A stretch of 64,000 nucleotides of DNA, taken from NCBI RefSeq assembly GCF_018736105.1, contig NZ_CP076135.1, forward strand, positions 3,470,001-3,534,000. Reading direction: 5' to 3'. The position numbers were made by a program, and so were the translations under genes. How positions within the stretch are numbered: the first letter of the stretch is position 1; every line of letters starts with the position of its first letter. The notes under the pieces are model-generated. The model had not been told where the DNA came from. It searched no databases and saw only the letters and a list, made by a program, of their open reading frames with translations. Positions 18,352 through 26,613 of this stretch are shown in pieces. This stretch comes from Bradyrhizobium sediminis (GTDB taxonomy: Bacteria; Pseudomonadota; Alphaproteobacteria; Rhizobiales; Xanthobacteraceae).

Positions 18352-18906
18352 TCAGACCTTCTCGACCTGACCGAATTCCAGTTCGACCGGCGTGGCGCGG
18401 CCGAAGATCGACACGGCGACCTTCACGCGCGAGCGCGCCTCGTCGATTTCCTCGACCACACCCGAGAACGAAGCGAACGGGCCGTCGGCCACGCGCACAT
18501 TCTCGCCGATCTCGAACGAGACCGACGCCTTCGGGCGTTCGACGCCTTCCTGCACCTGGTGCAGGATCCGCATGGCTTCGGCTTCCGAGATCGGCATCGG
18601 CTTGTTTTCCGCGCCGAGGAAGCCCGTCACCTTCGGGGTGTTCTTGATCAGATGGAAGGCCTCGTCGGTGAGCTTCATCTTCACCAGCACGTAGCCGGGG
18701 AAAAACTTGCGCTCGGCGTCGATCTTGCGGCCGCGGCGTACCTCGGTGACCTTTTCGGTCGGCACCAGCACCTGCTCGAACAGGTCTTCGAGCCCGCGCT
18801 GCTTCGACTGTTCGCGGATCGACTCCGCGACCTTCTTTTCGAAGTTCGAATAGGCGTGGACGATATACCAGCGCTTGTCCATCGTTTGCGTTCCGGCGCT
18901 TGCCAT
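18352..18906 (-). CDS. nusG: Transcription termination/antitermination protein NusG
   Basis: 184 residues. The NGN domain (RWYIVHAYSNFEKKVAESI ... RKFFPGYVLVKM) binds the RNA polymerase clamp and the KOW domain (ENVRVADGPFASFSGVVEE) binds S10 or Rho. I prefer ATG 18906 because it overlaps the secE stop in a TGATG arrangement, implying translational coupling; ATG 18882, eight codons later, is the alternative. secE-nusG pairing is near universal. Confidence 0.96.
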   Translation of the reverse strand: MASAGTQTMDKRWYIVHAYSNFEKKVAESIREQSKQRGLEDLFEQVLVPTEKVTEVRRGRKIDAERKFFPGYVLVKMKLTDEAFHLIKNTPKVTGFLGAENKPMPISEAEAMRILHQVQEGVERPKASVSFEIGENVRVADGPFASFSGVVEEIDEARSRVKVAVSIFGRATPVELEFGQVEKV

Positions 18907-19097
18907 CAGTGGATACCGAGCAAAAAGGTGACGAGGACGCGGATGATCTGATCCGCGGCGAAGAAGAAGATCGAGGCCAGCGCGACCATCACAAACACCA
19001 TGATCGTGGTGATCGTGGTCTCGCGCCGGGTCGGCCAGGTGACCTTGGCGGTCTCCGAGCGCACTTCCTGCAGGAACTTGAACGGGCTGAAAGCCAT
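18906..19097 (-). CDS. secE: Preprotein translocase subunit SecE
   Basis: 63 residues with the single-helix architecture common in alphaproteobacteria: amphipathic MAFSPFKFLQEVRSETAKVTW with the conserved VTWPTRRET segment, then one transmembrane helix (TIMVFVMVALASIFFFAADQ). SecE clamps SecY in the inner-membrane translocon. The frame is open for 41 codons upstream, but those residues are unlike SecE, so ATG 19097 is the start. Confidence 0.95.
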   Translation of the reverse strand: MAFSPFKFLQEVRSETAKVTWPTRRETTITTIMVFVMVALASIFFFAADQIIRVLVTFLLGIH

Positions 19098-19266
19098 CGT
19101 TGGTGTAATCCGCGTCCCTCGGGACGATCTGTCTGTTAAGGAATCCGAACAGCCCTCTAGCGCCCAGCCCTCTCTTGAAGGATGAGCCGGCAAGCGGGCT
19201 CGATATTCGGGGGAAATCATGGCCGCGCCGGATATCCGTCAAAACGGGCCGGCAGCAGGTGCCGGC

Positions 19267-19295
19267 TATGTACTGCGGACCCGGCCAAAGGTCAA
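19267..19295 (-). promoter_or_regulatory. Candidate promoter for secE-nusG-rplKA
   Basis: On the minus strand TTGACC (19290-19295) is followed after 17 bases by TACATA (19267-19272), about 170 bases upstream of secE. The -35 is good and the -10 only fair. No other pair in the 430-base gap looked better to me. Confidence 0.3.
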
Positions 19296-19527
19296 GGTAG
19301 CGGGAGCCACCGGGCAGGTCCGGCCGGGGGCGGACCGGCCACACCATCCTGCATCGCGGACCGGGTCTGAACGCCGCGCCTGCCTTGACATGGCTCAACA
19401 GGACCGCCCGCGCCACCCCTAGCATTTTCTTGGTTTTTGGCGACAGTCGAAGGTTCTAACCATGGGTTCGAGCCGGGCGCGGCGAAAATCCCGATCTTCC
19501 GGATTGTCACGTGCGAACTGGGAACAA

Positions 19528-20742
19528 ATGAAAATCGTCCTAGCCCTCCCGCCGTCCCAGCGCGATCTGCGCCTCGATCTGTTTCGGGGCCTCGCCAACT
19601 GGGCGATGTTCCTGGGCCATATTTCAAGCACCGTGCTGGCGTGGTTTTCATTCCGAAACTACGGCTTCAGCGACGGCGCCGACCTGTTCGTGTTCATTTC
19701 CGGCTACACGTCGGCGCTGGTCTATACGCGAAGGATGCAAGAGCACGGCTTCCTGTTCGGGACGACGCGGCTGCTGCGGCGCGTCTGGCAAATCTATGTC
19801 GCCCACATCCTGCTGTTCGTGGCCTATCTGACTTCCGTCCATTTCCTGTCGGACAAATTCCACACGCCTGATTTCATCGATCTGTTCAATGTTGCCCCCC
19901 TGCTCAATGCGCCGGTCGAGACGCTGACGCAGGGGCTGCTGCTGCGATACAAGCCGCTTAATCTGGACGTGCTGCCGCTTTACGTGGTGCTGATGGGCGC
20001 CTTTCCACCGGTGCTTTGGCTGATGCTCCGGCACGGCAACTGGGTCATGGCTGGATCAGTGTTGCTCTATTTCGCGGCCCGGCAGTTCGGCTGGAATCTG
20101 CCCTCTTATCCTTCGGGCGTCTGGTACTTCAACCCGCTCGCCTGGCAGCTTCTGTTCGTGCTGGGCGCCTGGCTGGCGCTCGGCGGCGCCAATACGCTGC
20201 ACTTCCTGGTCCGCTCCCGGACCGTCTTCTGGCTCGGCCTGATCTATCTGGCGTTTGCGGCCGCCATGACCCTGGCGGCGCTCCTGCCCGCGCTGCAGGG
20301 AATCTTTCCGCGCGCGCTGTTCGAGGCCTTCAATCCGAATGACAAGACCAATCTGGCGCCCTACCGCTTCCTGCACCTGGCGATCCTGATCATCGTGGGC
20401 GCGCGGCTGATACCGATCGACGCGCCGGGACTGGAGGCCGCCATCTGGCGGCCGCTGGTCAAATGCGGCCAGCAGTCTCTCGAAGTGTTTTGCGTCGGAA
20501 TCTACCTTTCATTCATTGCATCGCTGGTTCTGGAAAGGATCTCCGGCGGGGTTCTTGCCCAGCTGCTGGTCGGAACCTGTGGCCTCGCGATCATGACGGC
20601 GGTCGCCTATTACAGGTCGTGGTCGAAGCGCGTCGAAAAGTCCGTCCATGCCGGCGCGCACCATCCACCTGCCGGAGAACCCCACCTGCCCGTCCCCGAA
20701 TTGGTTCAGCAAAAAAGCCGGATGACCGTGGGCGCCGCCTGA
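19528..20742 (+). CDS. OpgC-family integral membrane protein
   Basis: 404 residues with about ten hydrophobic helices. The N-terminal DLRLDLFRGLANWAMFLGH and the FSDGADLFVFISGYTSALVY segment are characteristic of OpgC/acyltransferase-3-like proteins, which in related bacteria succinylate osmoregulated periplasmic glucans. I chose ATG 19528 (MKIVLALPPSQRD) over the upstream frame start because the latter adds only a basic stretch. It is oriented against its neighbours and lies between tRNA-Trp and secE. Function beyond the family is inferred. Confidence 0.8.
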   Translation: MKIVLALPPSQRDLRLDLFRGLANWAMFLGHISSTVLAWFSFRNYGFSDGADLFVFISGYTSALVYTRRMQEHGFLFGTTRLLRRVWQIYVAHILLFVAYLTSVHFLSDKFHTPDFIDLFNVAPLLNAPVETLTQGLLLRYKPLNLDVLPLYVVLMGAFPPVLWLMLRHGNWVMAGSVLLYFAARQFGWNLPSYPSGVWYFNPLAWQLLFVLGAWLALGGANTLHFLVRSRTVFWLGLIYLAFAAAMTLAALLPALQGIFPRALFEAFNPNDKTNLAPYRFLHLAILIIVGARLIPIDAPGLEAAIWRPLVKCGQQSLEVFCVGIYLSFIASLVLERISGGVLAQLLVGTCGLAIMTAVAYYRSWSKRVEKSVHAGAHHPPAGEPHLPVPELVQQKSRMTVGAA

Positions 20743-20854
20743 TTCCCGCGAACGCAAGCCAAGCGGCTGACGGCAACGTCACGCGCCCGTTCGCGCAGCG
20801 CCCAAAGCGCATCACCGGCTGCTGCAGGAATTCAGCTTAAGTATTTGAATTAGC

Positions 20855-20930
20855 TGGCAGGAGTGGCAGGGCTCGAACCTGCGACCCCCGGTTTTGGAGA
20901 CCGGTGCTCTACCAATTGAGCTACACTCCT
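20855..20930 (-). tRNA. tRNA-Trp (CCA)
   Basis: 76 bases. Acceptor AGGAGTG/CACTCCT pairs over 7 bp, discriminator G and a genomically encoded CCA end follow. The anticodon loop is CTCCAAA, anticodon CCA. D-loop AATTGGTAGAGC and T-loop TTCGAGC are standard. In alphaproteobacteria this tRNA usually directly precedes secE; here the opgC-like gene intervenes. Confidence 0.97.
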
Positions 20931-21099
20931 ACAGGAAACCCGCGTCGCCGCAGATCCGCGCCGTTTCAAGCATAGGCAGCGCCCCGATTGCAAGGGCGAA
21001 GCGGGCAACGGGGCGGGCCTGTTCAAGTCAAACGTTCTGCGCCAGACTTCCCGGGCCAAGCGACACCACAAGCAACAAAAGCAACAAACGGGAGAAACC

Positions 21100-22323
21100 A
21101 TGACCGCGCAAACCGCCGCAAAGCACAGCTCCGCCCCGCAGACGCCCTCGCTGCCCCAGGCCAAGCCGGAATCGCTGGGTCTGTCCCCGGTCCGGCTGCA
21201 GCGCATGTCGGACGCCTTCAGGCGCGAGATCGACAAGGGCACGTTGCCGGGCGCGACCGTGCTGGTGGCGCGGCGCGGCCAGATCGGCTGGTTCGATGCG
21301 CTCGGCAGGCAGGGCCCTTCGGCGAGCGCGCCGATGGCGCATGACTCGATCTTCCGGATCTTCTCGATGACCAAGCCGATCGTCTCGATCGGAATCATGA
21401 TGCTGATCGAGGACGGCCATTTCCTGCTCAGCGACCCCGTTTCGAAATTCATCCCGGAATTTGCCGATCAGAAGGTCGGCGTCGAAAACAACGGCAAGCT
21501 CGACCTCGTGCCGCTGAAGCGGCAGATGACGATACAGGACCTGTTGCGCCACACCTCGGGCATCACCTACGACCACACCGGCAATGGCCTCGTGCAGCAG
21601 ATGTACCAGCAGTCGCGGCTGCGCAGCCGCAAGATCACCAACGCCGAGCACGCCGCATTGGTCGCCGGCATGCCGCTGATGTGCCAGCCGGGCTCGGAAT
21701 GGAATTACAGCCGCTCCACCGACATTCTCGGCCGCGTCATCGAGGTGGTTTCCGGCAAGAGCCTGAGCGCATTCCTGACCGAGCGCATCCTGGCGCCGTT
21801 GCAGATGGCGGAAACCGCGTTCCACGCCGGCGAGCAGAATGCCGGCCGGCTCGCCGAGCCGTTCCCGAACGATCCCTGGACCGGCGACAAGGTGCAGTTC
21901 TTCAACATGCTGGAAAAGCCGGTGATGGAATCCGGCGGCGGCGGCCTGGTTTCCACCACCATGGACTATGCGCGCTTCAGCCAGATGCTGCTCAACGGCG
22001 GCACGCTCGACGGCAACAGGATCGTCGGCCGCAAGACGCTGGAACTGATGGCGTCCGATCATCTCGGCCCCGACGTCAAGGTCTCTTCTCCGCTGATGCC
22101 GGCCGGTCATGGTTTCGGGCTCGGCTTCGCGGTCCGCACCGATGCGGGCATGGCGCCGTTCCCGGGCTCGGCCGGTCAGTACTTCTGGAGCGGCATGGCC
22201 GGAACGTTCTTCTTCATCGATCCGGCCGAGGACATGTTCGCGGTGTTCATGATGCAGGGCCCCGGCCAGCGCGAATATATCCGCTCGATGCTGCGCAGCC
22301 TGGTGTACGCCGCGGTGGAGTGA
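21100..22323 (+). CDS. Serine hydrolase of the beta-lactamase/class C family
   Basis: 407 residues. The nucleophile motif S-M-T-K lies at about residue 89 (FRIFSMTKPIVSIGIM), the Tyr motif is probably WNYSRSTD (about 205), and the late Gly-rich segment FWSGMAGTFFFIDP takes the place of KTG. This pattern fits the EstB-type esterase and D-aminopeptidase branch, not a true beta-lactamase. No signal peptide is visible, so it is probably cytoplasmic. GGGAGA precedes the ATG. Substrate unknown. Confidence 0.85.
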   Translation: MTAQTAAKHSSAPQTPSLPQAKPESLGLSPVRLQRMSDAFRREIDKGTLPGATVLVARRGQIGWFDALGRQGPSASAPMAHDSIFRIFSMTKPIVSIGIMMLIEDGHFLLSDPVSKFIPEFADQKVGVENNGKLDLVPLKRQMTIQDLLRHTSGITYDHTGNGLVQQMYQQSRLRSRKITNAEHAALVAGMPLMCQPGSEWNYSRSTDILGRVIEVVSGKSLSAFLTERILAPLQMAETAFHAGEQNAGRLAEPFPNDPWTGDKVQFFNMLEKPVMESGGGGLVSTTMDYARFSQMLLNGGTLDGNRIVGRKTLELMASDHLGPDVKVSSPLMPAGHGFGLGFAVRTDAGMAPFPGSAGQYFWSGMAGTFFFIDPAEDMFAVFMMQGPGQREYIRSMLRSLVYAAVE

Positions 22324-22338
22324 CCGGCGCGCGGAAGC

Positions 22339-22371
22339 GGAAACGCTTACTTCTTCGGCGTAAGCGTTTCC
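22339..22371. terminator. Bidirectional hairpin between convergent genes
   Basis: GGAAACGCTTAC (22339-22350) and GTAAGCGTTTCC (22360-22371) are perfect 12-base complements with a nine-base loop. The stop codon of the minus-strand gene (22347-22349) lies inside the stem. There is no real T-run on either side, so it may stop transcripts imperfectly or protect 3' ends. Confidence 0.6.
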
Positions 22372-22760
22372 TCGCCGTGCGCGCCTGACAGCGCATGCAC
22401 CCAGCGGCCCTTCAGGCTGCCGTCGGCATCGGCGCGGTAGACGACGAGATATTCGCCGGCATAGACCGACGAGTGATCGCCCTTCAGAAGGTCGCCGATC
22501 ACAGTCGATAACCGGTCGCCCAGCCTGATGCCCTTGCCGACGTAAGTGTGTCTGGTGTCGGAGTTGAAGCACGAGACCTCGTAAAGGCTCTCGACGGCCT
22601 TGAGCGTGCAGGTGCCGACATAGGCCAGATCGTTCTCGCCGACGCCCTTGCCCGACATGACATACTCACCCGACAAATCCCGCTGCTCCGCCCCCTGCGC
22701 GGGAGCAAGCAGGCCGAGCAACAGCGCCGCAGCGACGACGCTCCTCCATGCGTTGCGCAT
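22347..22760 (-). CDS. Small secreted protein, function unknown
   Basis: 137 residues. A clear signal peptide (MRNAWRSVVAAALLLGLLAP, cleavage after AQGA) is followed by a mature part of about 110 residues with two Cys (TCTLK and VSCFN) that could form a disulfide, and repeated Gly/Tyr beta-strand-like segments. I chose ATG 22760 because GGAG lies 6 bases ahead; the ATG two codons earlier directly abuts that site. I do not recognise the family. Its last codons form part of a hairpin. Confidence 0.75.
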   Translation of the reverse strand: MRNAWRSVVAAALLLGLLAPAQGAEQRDLSGEYVMSGKGVGENDLAYVGTCTLKAVESLYEVSCFNSDTRHTYVGKGIRLGDRLSTVIGDLLKGDHSSVYAGEYLVVYRADADGSLKGRWVHALSGAHGEETLTPKK

Positions 22761-22872
22761 CTTCATCTCCGGTACGGTGGAAGACCCGCTTTGAAATTAC
22801 AGCAGCGGGCAACGGGTACCGGTCACGACTTCGATTTTGCGCATCACAAATATGCGAGTTCGTCGCGCGCCG

Positions 22873-23640
22873 TCAGCTGATGGTGGCGCCGCCGTCGATC
22901 ACCATGGTCTGGCCGGTCATGAAGTTGCCGGCTGCAGACCCGAGGAACACCGCTGCACCCGCGATTTCGTCGGGGATGCCGATGCGCAGCAGCGGCGAGC
23001 GTGACGTCGATGCCTTCAGGTTATCGGGATTGTCCCACAGCGCCTTGGCGAAGTCGGTCTTGATCAGGCCCGGCGCGATGCAATTGACGCGAACATTGTG
23101 CGGGCCGTATTCGCAGGCGAGGTTGCGCGCGAGTTGCATGTCGGCGGCCTTCGAGATCGCGTAAGCGCCGAGGATAGTCGAGCCCTTGAGGCCGCCGATC
23201 GAGGACACGATGATGACCGCGCCGTCCTTGCGCTCGATCATCTGCGGCACCACCATGCTGGTCAGCCAGTTGTTGGCGACGATGTTGTTGTCGAGGATCT
23301 TGCGAAACTGATCGTCCGAAATGCCGGCGAGCGGCCCGTAATAGGGATTGGACGCGGCGTTGCAGACCAGCACGTCGATCTTGCCGAAGGCGCGGTTGGA
23401 TTCGTTGACCAGGTTCTGCAGATTTTCCTTGCTGGAAATGTTGGCGGCGATGGCGACCGCCGTGCCCTTGCCGAACTTGTCGTTGATCTCCCTGGCGACC
23501 TGATCGCAGACATCCTGCTTGCGCGAGGAGATCACGACCTTGGCACCGTGCTCGGCCATCCGTTCCGCAATCGCGCGGCCGATGCCGCGGGTGGAACCGG
23601 TGATGACGGCGACTTTTCCGGTCATGTCGAACAAGGTCAT
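22873..23640 (-). CDS. Short-chain dehydrogenase/reductase (SDR)
   Basis: 255 residues of the classical SDR type. Cofactor motif TGSTRGIG at 14-21, NAAS near 94, catalytic Ser in IVSSIGG (about 147) and Y-x-x-x-K as YAISK (about 160-164). The ending IDGGATIS is typical of FabG-like enzymes. GGGAGAAACAC precedes the ATG. The next gene upstream is a histidine phosphatase 90 bases away in the same direction, so they may be cotranscribed. Substrate unknown. Confidence 0.9.
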   Translation of the reverse strand: MTLFDMTGKVAVITGSTRGIGRAIAERMAEHGAKVVISSRKQDVCDQVAREINDKFGKGTAVAIAANISSKENLQNLVNESNRAFGKIDVLVCNAASNPYYGPLAGISDDQFRKILDNNIVANNWLTSMVVPQMIERKDGAVIIVSSIGGLKGSTILGAYAISKAADMQLARNLACEYGPHNVRVNCIAPGLIKTDFAKALWDNPDNLKASTSRSPLLRIGIPDEIAGAAVFLGSAAGNFMTGQTMVIDGGATIS

Positions 23641-23730
23641 GTGTTTCTCCCAGATATTGGTCCGGCGACGCCGGTCTGCATTTTTCGTTTTTCAGCTAAG
23701 CAGTCTTTGCAAATTTCGACAACCGAAGCC

Positions 23731-24438
23731 TCATGCAAGCTTGGCTTCCGGTATGACCTCCGGGCCCGCAGGCTGATGCATCGCCGCGTGCGAGGCATCC
23801 GCGATCCACGGCTGCTGATTGACCATCGGCAGCCGCCAGATGTTCTTGCCGGCGCTGCCGAAATGATCGAGCCGCGTCACCGAACAATTGTCGATGTCGA
23901 AGGCGAGGCCTTTTTCGGGTTGACCGCCAAGCGCGAGGCCGACGGCGGCCTTGATGGTGCCGCCGTGGCCGACCGCGATCACGTCCTTGCCGGCGTGTTC
24001 GAGATTGATGCGGCCGATCGCGTCACAGGTGCGGTTATAGAGATCCATGAAACTCTCGCCGCCAGGCGCCGGCTCGTCGATCGCGGCAAACCAATGACTG
24101 CCGACCGGACGGCTGGCCAGGAATGCGGTCCGATTCATGCCTTGCCATTGCCCGAGATTCTGTTCGGCAAAAGCTGCTTCGCGGGCCATGGTTGCAGGCT
24201 TGGGAAATCCGGTGGCCCAGATGGCTTCCGCCGTTTGATGCGTCCGCATCAGGCTACTCGCATACCAGACGGCCTGGCGCGGCAATATCTTTGCGACCGC
24301 CTCGAACACTTCGCGGTCGCCGGTATCGCAGGCGATATCCGTCTGGCCGTAGATGTTGCCGCCGTCGCTGCGCACCGGCGCATGGCGCACCCACCACCAC
24401 CGCGTCACGACCACTGCCGGCTTGTCGGGATTGGACAT
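23731..24438 (-). CDS. Histidine phosphatase family protein
   Basis: 235 residues. The phosphoacceptor motif reads VRHAP at residues 17-21 (Arg-His-Ala in place of the common Arg-His-Gly), the second His is in AVGHGGTIKA (about 156), and the basic/His motif SSLMRTHQTAEA (about 61-72) is present, as is a Glu-rich segment with PGGESFMDLYNR. It should remove phosphate from a small metabolite or protein. The ribosome site is weak. Confidence 0.85.
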   Translation of the reverse strand: MSNPDKPAVVVTRWWWVRHAPVRSDGGNIYGQTDIACDTGDREVFEAVAKILPRQAVWYASSLMRTHQTAEAIWATGFPKPATMAREAAFAEQNLGQWQGMNRTAFLASRPVGSHWFAAIDEPAPGGESFMDLYNRTCDAIGRINLEHAGKDVIAVGHGGTIKAAVGLALGGQPEKGLAFDIDNCSVTRLDHFGSAGKNIWRLPMVNQQPWIADASHAAMHQPAGPEVIPEAKLA

Positions 24439-24587
24439 CGCAAAGACCCTTCAATATTGTCCTGTGTCCTACGTCAGAGCACACATCGCCTCAAGTGCGT
24501 TCGAAGTGACTCGGGCGTTTGAAATCTTGTTTGAAATTCCGCAAGGCGGCAAGCGCCGATAATAATACAGCTGCAAGGGAGACACTC

Positions 24588-25373
24588 ATGGGCCGCCTCG
24601 AAGGCAAATCCGTCATCATCACCGGCGCCGGCAGCGGCATCGGCCGCGCTGCTTCGCTGCTGTTTTCCAAAGAAGGCGCCAAGCTGATCATCGTCGACCG
24701 CAGCGAGAGCGTGAAGGAGACCGCAAAGCTGGTCAGCGACGCCGGCGGCACCGTCGAAGCCGTGATGGCCGACGCCGGATCGGAAAGCGACGTCAAGGCC
24801 TTCATCGACAAGGCGGTGTCGAAATACGGCAGGCTCGACGCGATCTGGGCCAATGCCGGCGTCAGCGGCGGGCTGGTGCCGATCCCCGAACAGACGGTGG
24901 AACACTGGCAGGAAATCCTGCGCATCAATCTGATCGGCCCGTTCCTGGCGATCAAATATGCGATGCCGCACATGATCAAGCAGAAATCCGGATCGATCGT
25001 CTGTACCGCGTCGGTGGCGGGCCTGAAGTCCGGCGCCAGCGGCCATCCCTACGCGGCGAGCAAGGCCGGCGTCATCAGCCTGGTGCAGACCACGGCCTAT
25101 TCGCTGTCCGGCACCGGGGTGCGGATCAATGCGGTATGCCCGGGCCTGATCGAGACCGGCATGACCAAGCCGATCTTCGACAATGCCAAGCAGCGCGGCA
25201 CCGATCACAAGATCGGCCAACTCAATCCCTTGAAGCGCCCCGGCCAGCCGCACGAACTCGCGGCGATGGGACTATTCCTCGCCAGCGACGACGCGTCCTA
25301 TGTCAACGGACAGGCGATCCCGGTCGACGGCGGCCTCACCGCATCGATGCCGTATGCTGGGAAACCGATTTAG
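24588..25373 (+). CDS. Short-chain dehydrogenase/reductase (SDR)
   Basis: 261 residues: TGAGSGIG (12-19), NAGVSGG near 90, catalytic Ser in TASVAG (about 140), YAASK (155-159) and C-terminal PVDGGLTAS. ATG 24588 is supported by AAGGGAG 7 bases upstream; the open frame extends further 5' without coding character. It is divergent from the histidine phosphatase with 149 bases between. It is only distantly similar to the SDR at 22.9-23.6 kb, so not a recent duplicate. Confidence 0.9.
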   Translation: MGRLEGKSVIITGAGSGIGRAASLLFSKEGAKLIIVDRSESVKETAKLVSDAGGTVEAVMADAGSESDVKAFIDKAVSKYGRLDAIWANAGVSGGLVPIPEQTVEHWQEILRINLIGPFLAIKYAMPHMIKQKSGSIVCTASVAGLKSGASGHPYAASKAGVISLVQTTAYSLSGTGVRINAVCPGLIETGMTKPIFDNAKQRGTDHKIGQLNPLKRPGQPHELAAMGLFLASDDASYVNGQAIPVDGGLTASMPYAGKPI

Positions 25374-25386
25374 TTGATTGATTGGT

Positions 25387-25504
25387 GTCATTGCGAGGAG
25401 CAAAGCGACGAAGCAATCCATTCTTCGCTTATGCGGCGAGATGGATTGCTTCGCGGAGCCTGTCATCGGGCGCGCATTCGCGCGACCCGTTCGATCGCAA
25501 TGAC
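25387..25504. repeat. Palindromic intergenic repeat (GTCATTGCGA family)
   Basis: Outer arms GTCATTGCGA (25387-25396) and TCGCAATGAC (25495-25504) are perfect complements; inner arms GAAGCAATCCAT and ATGGATTGCTTC (25441-25452) also pair. This matches a repeat I know to be common between genes in Bradyrhizobium and Rhodopseudomonas. A shorter relative is at 41102-41136. It lies between convergent genes. Confidence 0.85.
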
Positions 25505-25583
25505 GGTAATCTGAGACGATAATCTGACATATCTTCGCGATCTCGCGCAGACAGCCCGTCGGGCAACGCTCGCAAGACGCCGA

Positions 25584-26495
25584 TCACAGCCCGTCTGGCG
25601 GTATTCCGGATGCGTCGGCCGCCACCGGGCGGTGGCGCTTGTGCTCGCGGTAAAAGGCGTAGAGGCCCGACAGCACGATGATCGAAGCGCCCGTCGCCAT
25701 CATGGCGTCGGGCACATCGCCGAACACGAGATAGCCGAGCAGCATCGCCCACAGCAGCGCGGAATAGCGGAACGGCGCCACCGCCGAGATATCGCCCGAT
25801 CGCAGCGCCATGATGATGCTTTGGTAGCCGATCAGGAGAAGAACCGCGGCGAGCGCCAACAGACCGAGCGCGCGCACCGATATCGGCATCCAGCCGCCGA
25901 GCGGAACGATGATCGCAGCGCCGGTCATCGTGATCGTCACGGTCGTCACCAGGGTAATGAACAACGACGGAATCTGTACGGGAATTTGCTTGGTCGCGAG
26001 ATCGCGGAAGGCGCAGAAGGCCACCGAGGTCAGCGCCAGCAGTGAAAACTGGTTGAAGCCCTCGACTCCAGGCCGAACCACAATGAGGACGCCGACAAAG
26101 CCGGCCGCGATGGCGAGCCAGCGCCGCCAGCCGACCGGCTCGCCGAACATCAGCGCAGCGCCGAGCGTCACTGCCAGCGGCAGCGCCTGAAAGATCGCCG
26201 CGGTGTTGGCAAGCGGTAAGTGCACGATCGCCGCCATGAACGACACCGTTCCGCCGACCTCGCCAACCACCCGAAGCGCTACCGGCTTCATCATCAGCGT
26301 GCGCAGCGGACGCACCGCGCCCTGATGCACGGCAAGCGCTGCGATCAGCGCAACCGCGACCAGGCCCCGCACCAGCATCATCTGGCCGAAGTTCATCTCC
26401 GACGACACCGCCTTGGTGATCGCGTCGTTCATGGTGAAGCCCGCCATGGCCACGGCCATCAGCAGGCTTCCGCGAATATTCGGGGATAGGGCCAA
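25584..26495 (-). CDS. EamA/DMT-family transporter
   Basis: About 303 residues with ten hydrophobic helices in two EamA halves; the first begins NIRGSLLMAVAMAGFTMNDA and the second near FCAFRDLATKQIPVQIPSLF. Such proteins export amino acids, purines or other metabolites through the inner membrane. The start is uncertain: TTG 26495 (LALSPNIRG) keeps the conserved pre-helix and has GGAAG upstream; ATG 26459 also has GGAAG at good spacing. Frames further upstream run through an intergenic repeat and are unlikely. Confidence 0.85.
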   Translation of the reverse strand: MALSPNIRGSLLMAVAMAGFTMNDAITKAVSSEMNFGQMMLVRGLVAVALIAALAVHQGAVRPLRTLMMKPVALRVVGEVGGTVSFMAAIVHLPLANTAAIFQALPLAVTLGAALMFGEPVGWRRWLAIAAGFVGVLIVVRPGVEGFNQFSLLALTSVAFCAFRDLATKQIPVQIPSLFITLVTTVTITMTGAAIIVPLGGWMPISVRALGLLALAAVLLLIGYQSIIMALRSGDISAVAPFRYSALLWAMLLGYLVFGDVPDAMMATGASIIVLSGLYAFYREHKRHRPVAADASGIPPDGL

Positions 26496-26510
26496 GGAGC
26501 TTCCAGGTAG

Positions 26511-26612
26511 ATCGTAGGGTGGGCAAAGCGAAAGCGTGCCCACCATTAACGACAACGATCCGGGATTGATGGTAGGCACGGCGCGAATCTGCGCCTTTGC
26601 CCACCCTACGAT
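26511..26612. repeat. Palindromic intergenic repeat (GTAGGGTGGGCAAAG family)
   Basis: ATCGTAGGGTGGGCAAAG (26511-26528) and CTTTGCCCACCCTACGAT (26595-26612) are perfect 18-base complements around a 66-base centre that itself contains GTGCCCACCAT and ATGGTAGGCAC half-sites. I recall this element as common in Bradyrhizobium. It separates the EamA gene from the kinase gene and touches the kinase stop codon region (26614). Confidence 0.85.
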
Positions 26613-26613
26613 G

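Noticed and set aside
21100..22323. Serine hydrolase as a true class C beta-lactamase
   Set aside because: No signal peptide and no KTG motif; fits the esterase/peptidase branch better.
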